DNA from: Siphonodentalium dalli | Taxonomy: Eukaryota; Mollusca; Scaphopoda; Gadilida; Siphonodentaliidae | DNA: 64,000 bases | Direction: 5' to 3' | Assembly (NCBI GenBank): GCA_032622095.1 | Contig: CP136067.1 | Span: 192,846,052 to 192,910,051, forward strand | In this document: positions 30,601 to 40,743 of the stretch, in pieces | How the letters are laid out: each line of letters opens with the position of its first letter | Numbering within the stretch: the stretch's first letter is position 1 | The notes under the pieces: generated by a model | Told to the model about the DNA's origin: nothing | The model's input: only the letters and a program-made list of their open reading frames with translations | The model's database searches: none | Position numbers and translations under genes: made by a program

Positions 30601-32047
30601 CCAATTCAGTGTAAATTAGTTGTGATAGTCATGTAACATGTGTAGAGAATAGCAGCACACATCAGATACCACACTTGTGTGTACCTAGATCATGCCATGA
30701 ACCTCTAATCTGCTTACATCTGTAAAGATCATATTCCGCCAGTTAAAAACCTGGGATCTTTTTGAAGTTCTGACCATATAACATTGAAAACATAATGTAT
30801 ATAAAATCAATTTCTGACTGGGAACTTTAAAGTTGAGAAAATAATGTAGTTAACTATAGAAACAGGCTCTGTCCGTCCGTCCATCCGTCACACTTTTGAG
30901 TACCTTCATGGTGTAATCATCTCCTCCTACAGATTTCATCCCAGAGATTTGAAACTTCAGAATATTGTTGCCCATATATTGAAGATGTGCAACATGTATA
31001 TAGATGACGGAAAAATTATTTTTTGACACAGTTATTAAAGGTACGGTTGGCCTTGGCGGTGGGTATCCTGTGAAAATATTTCCACCCGTCAAAAACCGCC
31101 ACAAACCGAAAGAACAACAAAATGTAGACAGACTTTGTCCGTATACAAATAAGAAATATCGCATAAACAGTATGTTATTGTCATATTTTTTACCATTGTT
31201 ATGTAAACAAAGGCATAAAATGTTACTTTTCTGGTGTTTGTTTATATTATGATGGTAAACATAAAGAACGTTCTTTGTGGGTGAATTCCTGATATGGAAC
31301 GAATAAAGAGCGTTTATGACATTTGTGTGTGATTAGCCAGCAGCATTGTGTTGTCTTCTGTAAAACAATCAGGCTCTTGCTTAGGTAAAATATAGTAAAT
31401 CTTTATGATAACATGCTGTTTACGCGATGGTCATGGTATATATGAACGAAACTGTATGCGTTTTAATGTTTTTCTGTTTACGGTGATTGGAACAAATATG
31501 AATATTTTCGACAACTAAGGCCTCACGTGCCTTTAACCCTTTTCGACTTAGAAAATTTCAACATTTCTTATAATTTTCTGTATGAGGGTACCTTCATGGT
31601 GTAATCAACTCCTCCTACAGTTTTGATCGTAGTTATTTGAAACTTCAGAGTATTGTTACCCACATATTGGAGATGTACAACATGTATATAGATGACAGAA
31701 TTTTTTATTTTTTTGGGAGTTATTAACCCTTTTCAACTTAGACAATTTCAACATTTGTTTAAATTTCTTTAACAAAGCGGCATAGACTTGCCACATTTTC
31801 GGGGGACACTGTGGTCTGCTGACCTTTTATTTAGTTAATATCTGGCGGAATGTGATCACTATGGATAGAGCCAGAGTAGATATTCATGGCATGATCAAGC
31901 GTGCACCTGAACCTGTTTAGTGAGATTCCAATTGATTTATTTCAGGACCCGGAGTTACTGAGGCGGCAAGCGTTAGAGAAAAAACTTGAGAATGAGGAAA
32001 GTAAGAAACAGGAGAAAGCAAAAAAGAAAAAGAAGCTTGCTTTTTGA
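12954..32047 (+). CDS. NHEJ1: NHEJ1 (XLF/Cernunnos), seven exons
   Basis: XLF is the nuclear scaffold that stimulates DNA ligase IV-XRCC4 in non-homologous end joining. Exons are 12954-13151, 16444-16641, 19520-19658, 24396-24457, 25469-25583, 27204-27379 and 31946-32047. All have GT/AG borders and matching phases, and together they code about 329 residues against 299 in human. Exons 1-2 form the globular head (SWKPL near the N-terminus; GMPFCWKF matches human GLPFYWNF). Exons 3-4 form the coiled coil (PLMSMVEELSRRQAEL, KDKEIDDY matches human KDLEIQDY). Exons 5-6 code the disordered Ser/Pro/Lys-rich tail. Exon 7 ends in KKKKKLAF, like the C-terminal Ku-binding motif of XLF. The gene converges with TARDBP. 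Introns of up to about 4.7 kb are filled with transposons. Intron positions were set by consensus and phase, not by cDNA. Confidence 0.92.
13703..13961. mobile_element. piggyBac-type MITE, family B, copy 1
   Basis: TTAA-bounded, with ends CCCTTCCATGACTGGAGC and (complement) GCTCCCGTCATGAAAGG. Internal hairpins use the same CATTCTCTTATATATG core as family A, with TCCC instead of TCGAC in the loop. Confidence 0.7.
14159..14626. repeat. inverted repeat with palindromic arms
   Basis: Arms of about 95 bp at 14159-14252 and 14531-14626 share AATGGGGTCGTTGTCGTAA and TGCACACCAGTCTCA in opposite orientation. Each arm carries its own small palindrome (TTCACACCGTGTGAA in the left arm). This is a probable non-autonomous DNA transposon. 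Confidence 0.6.
15593..15984 (+). mobile_element. non-autonomous Helitron-like element
   Basis: It begins with TC (TCTCATATAT) after an A. It ends with a hairpin AGCCCGGACAACGTCGGGCT, six further bases and CTAG, followed by T, which is the canonical Helitron 3' structure and A|T target. Two diverged about 150-bp direct repeats lie inside, each ending AGATCTCGGAAACGGGTGGA followed by GCTATCGACTTGAAATTTG. Confidence 0.7.
16444..16641 (+). CDS. NHEJ1: NHEJ1 exon 2 (head domain)
   Basis: 66 codons, phase 0 at both ends, bounded by TTATTTTAG and ATG|GTATAG. It contains SLVLEITSHLAGMPFCWKF, which aligns with the ALILRVRSELSGLPFYWNF strand pair of human XLF. Confidence 0.92.
16685..16963. mobile_element. 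foldback MITE with GGGGTACTGTAC ends
   Basis: Terminal inverted repeats start GGGGTACTGTACCCTAAATC and extend over about 125 bp (GGCCATTTATGGGA, ATGAATTTATGG...). A half copy lies at about 25984-26180 in intron 5. Confidence 0.7.
17219..17658. mobile_element. piggyBac-type MITE, family A, copy 2
   Basis: TTAA at both ends, with the same termini and paired palindromes as copy 1 but inserted in the opposite internal orientation. The palindrome loops are shortened. Confidence 0.8.
18061..18086. repeat. 26-base poly(G) run
   Basis: An uninterrupted G-run in NHEJ1 intron 2. Confidence 0.9.
18291..18545. mobile_element. family C palindromic MITE, dimeric form
   Basis: Outer ends are AAGCCTTGAAATAGTGTGTC and its complement. 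Inside are two tandem palindromes built from GCAGAATGAGGTCCCCAGAG and GGTGAATTTAGTGATGCTA. Other copies lie at 24486-24878, 25592-25984, 26231-27150, 36434-36775, 37836-37957, 44685-44775, 46250-46711 and 56099-56341. Confidence 0.75.
18958..19345 (+). repeat. tRNA-derived SINE-like element
   Basis: The head GGTAGCCGAGAGGTAGCATA...GGGGATCGCAACCTGG resembles tRNA A and B boxes at the usual spacing. The body contains GTGTGTGCATGTTAAAGAAC, a type of conserved central segment known in invertebrate SINEs. The 3' end is uncertain. Confidence 0.5.
19520..19658 (+). CDS. NHEJ1: NHEJ1 exon 3 (coiled coil)
   Basis: 46 codons plus one base after ATGTCAG, ending before GTGAGT. SSHLLLPLMSM aligns with human SQHLIRPLMGM, and KDKEIDDYKSQG with KDLEIQDYQESG. 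Confidence 0.9.
19796..21364. mobile_element. TTAA-bounded element, 1.57 kb
   Basis: The left end TTAAGGGGATGGCAAAGTCT matches the complement of the right end (AGACTTTACCATCCCCTTAA) with one mismatch. TTAA at each end suggests piggyBac-type transposition. The interior frames show no transposase. Confidence 0.65.
21371..21500. mobile_element. short MITE next to the TTAA element
   Basis: Ends TACTCTCAGGTGCCTAATAA and its complement, with two internal AATAATAGTG words. Confidence 0.65.
21575..22420. repeat. diverged 150-170 bp repeat units after (GTCT)n
   Basis: A (GTCT)n microsatellite is followed by three diverged units sharing ACTCAAACATTTTTTATCTG-like, ACAGATCGAGTTCGAATATG and GAGTTATG(A/G)CCCTTT words. 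A related array lies at 58.7-59.2 kb. Confidence 0.6.
23850..24307. mobile_element. TIR element, AGGTACTCAATC ends, copy 1
   Basis: Ends AGGTACTTAATCCGATCAGA and (complement) GTCTGATCAGATTGAGTACC. Further copies are at 32109-32566 (inverted interior) and 34102 to about 34490, with fragments at 43.3-43.9 kb. Confidence 0.7.
24396..24457 (+). CDS. NHEJ1: NHEJ1 exon 4
   Basis: 62 bases after CTTTTTCAG, ending before GTGAGT. It restores phase 0 and codes KHIATVPYDGKAF, in the place of the human RLKTEPFEENSF segment. Confidence 0.82.
24458..25468 (+). other. NHEJ1: NHEJ1 intron 4
   Basis: 1.0 kb with the family C element, a fragment of a repeat shared with 38.9-39.3 kb (GCATAATTTTGTCCGAGC) and a three-unit TTAGGG run at 25014-25031. 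Confidence 0.7.
24486..24878. mobile_element. family C MITE, long form
   Basis: Ends TGGTGCCGGACATTTGCAGA and (complement) ATGTCCAGCACCATA, with degenerate GAGGTCCCCAGAG/GTGAATTTAGTGATG palindromes near both ends and about 200 bp between. Confidence 0.6.
25469..25583 (+). CDS. NHEJ1: NHEJ1 exon 5
   Basis: 38 codons plus one base after CTTTTCTAG, ending before GTATCA. It codes AFESIVKRLGVATFDGDSQD and a basic end (LKRSPRK). Confidence 0.85.
25592..25984. mobile_element. family C MITE
   Basis: Ends CAAGCCTCGAAATAGTGTGT and (complement) ACACACTATTTCAAAAG, with GCAGAATGAG...TTCACC palindromes inside each end. Confidence 0.6.
26231..27150. mobile_element. family C MITE, longest form
   Basis: Ends CCTCAAACTATGGTGCCTGA and (complement) CAGCACCATAATTTGAGG, with GAATGAGGTCC/GGACCTCATTC palindromes next to each. 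Confidence 0.6.
27204..27379 (+). CDS. NHEJ1: NHEJ1 exon 6 (disordered tail)
   Basis: 176 bases after CCTTGCAG, ending AAG|GTGAG and restoring phase 0. It codes an acidic stretch (GDSMDDDESL) and Ser/Pro/Lys-rich SPTKRKSPDSSPHKSPSASP, which matches the low-complexity C-terminal region of XLF, a target of kinases in other animals. Confidence 0.85.
27979..30191. mobile_element. hAT-like element with 8-bp target duplication, outer
   Basis: It is flanked by perfect direct repeats GAATGAGC at 27971-27978 and 30192-30199. The left end starts TAGGGTTTTAGCGA and the right end is TCACAGGACCCTA, both with TATCGAAT-rich subterminal words. It is interrupted by a second element. Confidence 0.75.
28090..29368. 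mobile_element. hAT-like element nested in the outer one
   Basis: Inverted ends AGGGCCCTGCGAACC / GGTTCGCAGGGCCCT, with GGTTCGAAACC-rich subterminal repeats. The direct repeat TGTTATCT flanks it at 28082-28089 and 29369-29376, leaving four extra bases at the right end. No transposase frame was seen. Confidence 0.7.
31946..32047 (+). CDS. NHEJ1: NHEJ1 exon 7 (C-terminal Ku-binding tail)
   Basis: 33 codons and a TGA after TTTATTTCAG. A helical Glu/Lys-rich stretch is followed by AKKKKKLAF at the very end, which resembles the basic-then-hydrophobic XLF motif (human KKPRGLFS) that binds Ku80. Confidence 0.88.
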   Translation, partial: DPELLRRQALEKKLENEESKKQEKAKKKKKLAF

Positions 32048-32108
32048 CAAGAGACATGTGCTTATTACAATATAGTGCCAGTCATGAGATCATGTTTATT
32101 ATAGTTAA

Positions 32109-32566
32109 AGGTACTCAATCTGATCAGACGCTCCTAAATTACTATTTCTTTGGCTTCGGGGGTAAAAAATATTTGATTCGAGTCGAGGAACCTACCCGTC
32201 AAAGCTCAGAGTGATCAGATATCAATTTTTGAAGTTTGTTATTTCTCGAGATGTGTAATAATATGTGACCCAGAAACACATGGTCAAATGGAGAATCTCA
32301 GACAAAATTGTGGATGAAGATGGACGACTCTAAAATCAAGTGGTAATACGGTCAAATTTCGTGATACTTTAGTGATAACACAGCGATATTTTTTTCAACA
32401 AAATGTTGATATAAAATAACAAGTTTTGGGAAATTTGATACCATACATAGTTGATAGTGGTTAGCATTATTTTGTTGCAATAAATCGATTCTGATAACTA
32501 AAGCGTATTTTGAAGAAATGTTGTTGTTGTTGTATCTTGATGGTATGGGGATCGGATTGAGTACCT
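32109..32566. mobile_element. TIR element, AGGTACTCAATC ends, copy 2
   Basis: A full-length copy with ends AGGTACTCAATCTGATCAGA and (complement) GGATCGGATTGAGTACCT. Its interior is the reverse complement of copy 1. It starts 62 bases after the NHEJ1 stop, so it may lie in that 3' UTR. Confidence 0.72.
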
Positions 32567-32948
32567 TTAAGGACTATTGAATGTGGTGATATTCGGTAGC
32601 AAGAAAAATAAATCTCAAGATACCAGATATGGTAAGCTAAGACTTAGGTAAGTGAAATCCTGAAATGGAGGTACTAAACCTCAAATAAGTGCTAAATCTC
32701 GATGGAGGTTCTTCGATATCATATGACCATTGGTCAAAATACCCGAAACCAACAATGATACTAATATAATGTGGAGTAACACATCTTACACTAAACAAGA
32801 GGATCCAGCATTGTCATTTTGAGAGTGGTCCAACAATAGATTCAGTTTGGTGAGATATACGCTGACTGTGCTCTACCAAAAAAGGAAATATGCTCAAAAG
32901 AGACTGTTAAATACACTGCCATATATTTCATATTTCATGCAATATTAT

Positions 32949-33120
32949 AAAGTTATTATACAATTTTGTGTACAGTATGTGTTTTTCTTGTATGAGTCCA
33001 GGTTGTGGTGAAAAGTCATATTGGACGAGACACTCCAGTGTTGAGTCCAATATGACTTTTCACCACAACATGGACGAGTACAAGAAAAACTCATACTGTA
33101 CACGACATTGTATAATAACA
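32949..33120. repeat. near-perfect foldback palindrome
   Basis: Arms of about 80 bp (TTATTATACAATTTTGTGTA, CAGTATGTGTTTTTCTTGTA, GTGAAAAGTCATATTGGAC) pair with the right half around a short loop CACTCCAGTG. Confidence 0.75.
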
Positions 33121-33553
33121 TTTTTATTATCCATCTGTATGTTTATCCATGGGAATAAAACTTTTGTGGTAATTTTTGGTATTTCTCGGCACTTAATTCT
33201 CTATAAAAGCCTGTATATTGATCATCAGAAAGCATGATTTGGAAAAGTAAACAAGGAAGTGAGAAAAAAAACTCAATGCGGAAGTGAAACGTCTGCTAAA
33301 ATCCACCAGTGTTGCGTGCATCACAATTTCACCGATTCATTTCGCAATAGAGTTAATTCGTGACGTCACGGAGTCCCAATAAAAAAGTGATATTGTATAG
33401 TCGGGAGTCCAATGTGACTTTTTCCAGGACTATCACGTGGCGGCTTTTGCCCAATCGGAAATGGTATAGTTAAGGGATGGATAATAATATCATTTAGATT
33501 CATTCATTTCATGTGAGTAATTGTTCATGTTTATTTGACATATTGGTTCCACA

Positions 33554-33800
33554 TTAACCCTTTCATGACGGGAGCCATGCTGGTGCAGCAAAAAGAGATC
33601 CTGTGCCAGTGCATTCTCTTATATATGCGAGTCTCCCATAGGGAATGTACCGGCTTACAAGGTCAAGGTAAATATTGTTAGGCCAATGTATTCTCTTATA
33701 TATGCGAGGCTCCCTATGGGAGACTTGTATATATATAAGAGAATGCATTGGCACAGCATTTTTGCAAAATGTTAGGAAGCCCCAGCCATGGAAGGGTTAA
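33554..33800. mobile_element. piggyBac-type MITE, family B, copy 3
   Basis: TTAA at both ends, ends CCCTTTCATGACGGGAGC and (complement) GCCATGGAAGGG, and two hairpins with the ATTCTCTTATATATGCGAG core. Confidence 0.75.
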
Positions 33801-34101
33801 CTTAGCCATTATTCATGATTGTAGCTTGACGAGACTCTGGCTGTATGAGGATAAATCACTTCACGCTGTCAGTGCAATCCATCCGCCATTATTACATCTC
33901 CGGGCAAATAATGCCTGCCTATTTTTAGTATATCTCGTGACATGTAATAAGTTTCAGCTGGAAATCTGGTTAGTCCTGCTTTGCAAGTGACTAATCAATG
34001 TAATTTGGGCTCAATTTTAAAAAGTAACAAAAATAACTGGACATAAAACTACCTGAAACATTTAAGCAACAAGATATCTATGCTCATACAACCATTGTTA
34101 A

Positions 34102-34490
34102 AGGTACTCGATGGTCCCCATATCATCAGATTCCAACATTTTTTTAAATGGCGCTTCACTTACAAGAATTGATTAATTGCCCAAAAATGATGCTAATCAC
34201 ACTCAATTACAGTATATATTTGCCTAAAACCTGTTATTTATCAACATTTTGTTGAACAAAATTTGACCCGATTGTCAAATATCTGACACACAAAGCCACT
34301 TGATTTTAGAGTTATCCATCTTCATCCGCAATTTGGTCAGAGACCGTTGGCTCGTTGACTTTTTACCAGGCCGGGAAAAAGTACCGGTGGTGAAAAATGG
34401 GTGGGTTCCTGTACTTGAATCAAATATTTTTTACCCCCGAAACCAAAGAAATAGTAATTTGGAAGCATTAATTCTGATTATGCATCTTTC
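34102..34490. mobile_element. TIR element, AGGTACTCGAT end, diverged copy 3
   Basis: Shares CCCCATATCATCA, ATTTATCAACATTTTGTTGA, CCACTTGATTTTAGAG and AAATATTTTTTACCCCCGAA with the other copies. The right end is degraded. Confidence 0.6.
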
Positions 34491-35867
34491 AGTTATTGGA
34501 TCATTCATTTCATTAGTGGTTTGTTGATCGCAAAATGTCGGATAGCAACAGCGATGCTTTTTTCTGGTTGGTTGGGGAATTTCTTCCGTAATGTCATTTC
34601 AAAATGGTGGATAGATTGCACTGGTCTCTCATGAAAGCGAACATAGTAGAGTGTCATTATAGAGCCAGCGTCTGGTCTAGATTGTAGTTACCTGAAAAAT
34701 GTGCCGAATGTCATCGGAAACAATATTGGTAGAATCAGTAACCACAAATGGGGAGCCTCACACAGATAGAAGCGGTTTACTACTTACTGCCATCCGCTCG
34801 TCTGTTGGGCTCCACAAAGTGGTATTAAGGAGTGTTGAGAGGAAATTGTTGTGTTGGATCTGTTGTGCATTGAAACATTGACAACAGCAGTAAAGCAATT
34901 AGGCGGCTGTGATGCGTCTGTTACATTGTTGATGCATCCAACAGAGAGATTGTATTTTCAAGGCAAGGCAAACCCCCAACACATACCTTGTATGGCATGG
35001 AATCGCGCATGCCATGACATCATGTTGTGGTTCCTGTTTTTTTCAATTGATCCAAGATGGTGGCTTACTGACTAAGTTTGCGTAACGGTGGACATTTGAC
35101 TTGTTTCTATGAGAATAAGGATTTAGTGTTGCGATCTGTCAGTTTTGGTATTATCGTAGAATTCATTTATAGCAGATAGATTGATTTGCAATATTCCATT
35201 TATTCCAATATCAAACTTAGCAACAATCAGAAGCTCTGAGTTGTAAACCAACACAACTGTGTAAACTAATGCAGGCACCAGATTGTGTCATCGCAACACA
35301 GTTATCTAAACGCTAATTAATAAAATATTTTCTAAGTACAAACTCGGACAATGACAGATTCCGCTAATTCATCGATCACCCTATTCAAGATTTGATACCA
35401 TCAATTTCATAGAATTCTACCCATACATTTATATACATGTATATCATATTTTGTGTGATCATGCCCATCACTCATTTTTGTATTACGCTATCTTAATTCT
35501 TTTTATATTTCATTTTCATTCACTAATTTATTTATAATTACCAGTATATAGTAAATATTTTAGATTTTAAACACCAATTTTTTTGTTTCATCCCATTTAA
35601 AGACATATTGTGGACATGTTCTGATAAGTTAGTATTCAGGCACTATTCCAACTGGATGAATGTAGAATTCTACTAACATTGCTGAAAATCTCAAGCAAAT
35701 CGACCATACCACATAGAAAACATTTACTATTCAGGCCACAACTATTTGGCGATGAACTAACAAAAACAATTTCGCCATCGAGTCACTGCATTTAAATAAT
35801 ATGTACGATTGACAATGTGTGTTGCCAATTTGGATATAATACTTGTAAAACTAATAACTATGAGCAA

Positions 35868-35975
35868 GATTATTCTCCATTTCTATTTGATCACCCTACC
35901 GGCGTGTTTCACATCACTTAAAGATTATTCTCCATTTCTATTTGATCACCCTACTGGAGTGTTTCATATCACTTA
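35868..35975. repeat. 54-bp tandem duplication
   Basis: Two units begin AGATTATTCTCCATTTCTAT and end TTTCACATCACTTAA or TTTCATATCACTTAA. Confidence 0.85.
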
Positions 35976-36433
35976 AACAATTTCTATACTAAATACTTGT
36001 TGACGAGTAGTTCACTAAGGAAATGTTCAGATAATAAGTTTTTAAAAAACGTATGTCGTTTCTTGAACTCATTATCTGGACATGTCCCACAAATGAATAT
36101 GAATCTTTCTGCTCTTGTATTATGTTATTATGTCTGTAGTCTGCTTTTATTGCCTGAACACCCATCCAAATGAATATTAAAACAGTTTCAATGTAGAGTT
36201 TTATAATTCATTTAGTATAGAAGCTAATTTAATATAGTAATATCAATGTCGTATGCAATGAAGTGCACACTTATTCTTTTCATGCCTAATAAGGGATTCA
36301 TCGTTGAAATGCTCCATGATTAATTAAGATGGAAATGAAGACCGAGTGATAAGCACGCTATGAATCAAAATGTTACATGACATTTGACAATGCACATGCT
36401 TCTCACTTGTATCGTGGAACTGGTGCAGTTCTC

Positions 36434-36775
36434 AAATATTGTGTTGGTCATTTGCAGAATGAGGTCCCCAGAGGGTGAATTTAGTGATACTAGCCTGCCG
36501 TTTTTAGGCCTCATCTTCTCTGGAAAGAATCTCTATTTTAATATCAAATTAACAAGAATTTTAGTAACTTCTTCAGTTTAGTTTCACTATATCCCCAAAT
36601 TGGCAAATGACGCAATTCAAGATCGAGGTTGCCAATGGTTGCATATCATTTTGAACTTATATCTCTGAGTCTGGGGGGACCTCATCTGCTATGGGAGACC
36701 TTGAGGATTAATTTGGTAAAGCTAGCATGCTGTGTGTGTAGTGTCACTAAATTCACCATCTGGGGCCTGGTGAGA
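36434..36775. mobile_element. family C MITE, diverged
   Basis: Begins TTGGTCATTTGCAGAATGAG followed by GTCCCCAGAGGGTGAATTTA. The right palindrome is degraded. Confidence 0.55.
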
Positions 36776-37213
36776 TTCGTTTGACACACAAATTAAATTA
36801 ACTGAGACTTCAATAAGGCTGTATCCAAATTGAGCAAGGCTTTGGTGTATATCTGGCAGAATAACAGCTTAGTCCTGGATATAAACCCCCTCCCCCCATG
36901 TGATGACAAGACTTGGGAGGCACCTTATCCTCATTGTAATGAGTAGACCTTGGATTCAATACTGCCATGCAATTCCGCTTGCAGTTGGTAGGAATGTATG
37001 CATTTGTTGACTGCTAGCTCCCTTCGGAGCCAAGTCACCAAGGTGAAGTCCACTGAGAATTCTGCCATTTGAACATGACCTAATGTCCAGCATTGATGAA
37101 CATGTCACCTCACTGAACTTGTTATTTTTGGAAAGTTGACTGCCCCCATTCAATAAGTGTTCATTCGAGCATGTAGCCACTCACCATATCATTAGTTACA
37201 AGATATATGGGTC

Positions 37214-37405
37214 ACAGTAATGCCCTAAATAATCGACTCCTTAACCACAGCAGAATTATGGGTAATTTTTCAGGATTTAGTCGGAAATATGGCTTGTCAC
37301 AGAGCTTTCCGATGAATGGGAAAAAGCCATATTTCCGACTGAATCCTGAAAAATTACCCATAATTCTGCTGTGGTTAAGGAGTCGATTATTTAGGGCATT
37401 ACTGT
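37214..37405. mobile_element. foldback element, 85-bp arms, copy 1
   Basis: The arm ACAGTAATGCCCTAAATAAT through TCGGAAATATGGCTT is repeated inverted with about one mismatch. A full copy lies at 46018-46232 and a half copy at about 39308-39415. Confidence 0.8.
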
Positions 37406-37835
37406 AAGTTTACAAAGTTTCAACTCATTATGTTTATATGTTTAAATGTTTTGGAGATCCTGGGAACTCTATCAACGGCAACTTGCAAACTCGACAAGTT
37501 TTGGCATTGAATAGAAAACATGGAAGTAAACTTGATCTTTTGAGGAAATGAAACCAAACCTCTATTATAGATATCGCAACATGGACCAATTGAAAAGTCT
37601 TATGCCCTGCAAGTTCGAGAGGAATATGCAAAATTTTGTCGAAAATCAGTTTCCAAATTCTTATAATCGACCATTGTGCAATTGATTGGAAATTACTTGT
37701 CGCCAATCGCTTCATTCATAGGTATGTTTAGCTGAGCTAATAAGTTCAACAAAGAACCTAGTATGATAAAAGATGCCCTCGGTCAAAAGGGCTGATTTGA
37801 TACATCAAAACCACCTGCTGTATGTTTTCCACGGC

Positions 37836-37957
37836 CAAGCCTTGAAATAGGGTGTCTGTCATTTGCAGAATGAGGTCCCCAGAGGGTGAATTTAGTGATG
37901 CTACCCCACATAGCGGGCTAGCATCACCAAATTCACCCTCTGGGAACCTCATGCTGA
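37836..37957. mobile_element. family C MITE, monomer
   Basis: One palindrome unit with the outer end AAGCCTTGAAATAGGGTGTC on the left only. Confidence 0.65.
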
Positions 37958-38792
37958 GGGGGATGGGTAATGGAATATTTCTGTAATTTCATTAAAGATT
38001 AATGTTTCATAACTCTGCAGATGTTATAATGATGTCACTTTTTTCAAATTTTATAACATGTTTAAAAAATAATTTTTTGGTTTGTTAAATTGAGCAAGGT
38101 GAAAATTCCAAAAATCTGAATTTAAAAAAAAAAAAAAAAAAATTGAGTTATGTTACTGGCTCCGCCCACATTCGACCCAGTGACCTCATTTGAAACAAAT
38201 CTGAATCACAGTCCCCCCCAAGGTCCCTTTGCACCAAATATGAACCCATTCGGCCCAATGAAAGTCGTAAGAATTACTATGGTGGGAAAGAGTTATGGTC
38301 CCAGCTTCGCAACTATTTGACCGGGTGACCTCATTTGAACAAATCTGAATGTGATTCACCTAAGGAACATCCACACCAAATATGAACCCGTTCTGGAGGA
38401 GAAGATGATTCTTGACGGACAGATGGACGAGGAGTGACGACTATAGCTCCACCAGAGACTTCGTCTCAGGTGAGCTAATATCCAATCCATTTAAGTGGAA
38501 CACATAATTTTGCTGTACATCGCTAACACTAGTCTACCCCTGTATGAATGGAATCAAAGTGAACATATTTCTGAATTATTTAATAATTTATTCTCAATTT
38601 ATTTGAATTCTGTAAATATAATGTTGAATAATCAGCAAATACTTACCATGCGATTATATAATTTAACAAAGTGGAAGCAGGTGTCCTGGGCTGATATGAA
38701 GAAAAAAATAACGTGAAATAGTGTGATATTAAAACAAAAATAAACTAAGTTGAGACTGTCCCAGTAGGATTAAGGATACCTCAACAGCACTA

Positions 38793-38914
38793 TTGGGCTA
38801 CATTGAGGGAAGCCATATTAACATATATGTATTTGGGCTACATTGAGGGTAGCCATATTAACATATATGTATTTGGGCTACATTGAGGGTAGCCATATTA
38901 ACATATATGTATTT
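38793..38914. repeat. 40-bp tandem repeat, three units
   Basis: Unit TTGGGCTACATTGAGGG(A/T)AGCC followed by ATATTAACATATATGTAT. The units are almost identical. Confidence 0.9.
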
Positions 38915-39895
38915 GGAAAACAAAACACAAGGAATGCAGCTCGGACAAAATTATGCATGTTGTGAAAAAGTTCTGTCAAAAAAGGGGGGATAATCCACTT
39001 TAAAAAGTTGGATTGAGCACATAATCGCAGGTGCACATGTTCGCATAGTGGTAAATATATGTGCCAAGTTTAAAAAAAATATACACGAAAATTGGAATAG
39101 AAGCCTGGAAAACTTATGCATATTGTGAAATATTTCCGAGTCGCATTGTGAAATATTACTGAAAAAACAAGGCGGATGGACTTTAATCGCAAGTGCACAG
39201 GTTCCCATCCCATGGTAAGAAATATCTGTTTTTAAGAAATCACTGGAAAATGTAGGAAGACAAGCTCGGACACATTTGCATTCGTTGGACGGACATGCGA
39301 TTTCTACAGTAAAGCCCTAAATAATCGACTCCTTAACCACAGCAGAATTATGGGAAATTTTACAGGATTTAGTCGGAAATATGGGTTGTTGCCATTCATC
39401 GGAAAGCTCTCAGTTCAGGTAGCATCAAGGGTACAAGACATACCCTATATGCGCTAAATCAGATGGGATGTGCAAGTAGATAAACAAGATGACAGCCATG
39501 GTGGCATAATATGCACTTTGGCTTGTTTAATATTTCATTTTAGAAAGGTTCTGTAACTTAGATTCATCAGCCGGAAAACAATAAAATAAAATAAATCTTA
39601 AGTCAAATAGGGTCCGCAGGACTGGTGACAATAATTGGACAAATCCCTGATTCAAGTGCAGCTTGTATATTGAGTCAATTCAGCCACATACAAAGGTTGG
39701 TGTTGATCAACGAACCCTAACTGAAGTGATCATCTGGAAACCAAGAAAACACCAATTTCAGTTCAAACTTCAAAGAATATAACTCTGAATAAGGGTGGAA
39801 TAAGGGTGGACACGTCTGTCATTAATACTCTGAAAGTAACATTTCCCGTGGAAAGAAGCAATACAGCACAATTGTTAATAAATGTGTTTTTATAC

Positions 39896-40743
39896 TACCT
39901 TACTTGTATTTAAATTCGCGCAGTACTATATTTCGCTCAGTTTTGAATTCGTGCACTTTAAATTCGCGCACCTATCTGCGCGAATTCAAAACTGACAGAT
40001 ATTTTTTTGTAAATTTCGTGGATCTGATGACAGTTTCAGTTGTTATTCATTTTTTTGAAGATACTTGTATATATATTATACACGACCACGGCGGATTTAC
40101 ATCATGTTATATATATATTATACACGACCACGGCGGATTTACATCATGTAGACCACATCTGAAAAGTTGCGATGATGAGTGTTCACATATGATCCAAATA
40201 ATTATTCTGATATTGAAATAGTTATGGACTGCATGAACATCAATGAATTGAACTCGGAAACAGAAAACAACCACCGAGAAGGCAACTGAATTCAGAAAAC
40301 TAACACTTGGCTGCGGGTTGTGATGACATAATTAACACAGACCGAATATGGTCAGTGTCACTCCATATCTGTGAATAAGTGGACGTGCTTTCATATACAT
40401 GCGATCTGGAATAGGGGCATTTCTTACAAACATTTCAACGTCGTCGATGTTACCATGACTTGTACGTCGTTGGCATTGAGTAATGGTTTCGAATGTGTTC
40501 TATTGGTTGACCGAATGTCAATGTAAAAGTAGGTCTCCACGCATAGGCGTAATTGTCTATTCAGTGTCCAAGCTTTCGTATAATGTGTGCAACTCATCAA
40601 CATAACCCGTGGTCTTATTTCGTTGTAATTAATTATTTTAAACTCGGAAGTCGTATTATTTTTCGCTCAGTTTTAAATTCGCGCATTGTTTTAAATGGTT
40701 GCTCGAAAAATAATACTGCGCGAATTTAAATACGAGTAAGGTA
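39896..40743. mobile_element. TIR element, about 850 bp
   Basis: Ends TACCTTACTTGTATTTAAAT and (complement) ATTTAAATACGAGTAAGGTA, continuing through TTCGCGCAGTA and TTCGCTCAGTTTTGAATTCG-like words in both arms. A 41-bp tandem pair lies inside at about 40068-40149. No transposase is seen. Confidence 0.7.

Larger units (their letters stand above)
27380..31945 (+). other. NHEJ1: NHEJ1 intron 6
   Basis: 4.6 kb with a degraded family B MITE (about 27505-27683), two nested hAT-like elements (27979-30191), and a duplicated segment at about 30890-31030 and 31585-31730 (ACCTTCATGGTGTAATCA, CAACATGTATATAGATGAC). I see nothing recognisable at 30.2-30.8 kb. Confidence 0.7.

Noticed and set aside
38793-38914. 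CRISPR-like array
   Set aside because: Three contiguous 40-bp units without unique spacers, in eukaryotic DNA.
39904-40221. 105-codon open frame
   Set aside because: It is contained in a TIR element and includes a 41-bp tandem duplication; no transposase motif is seen.
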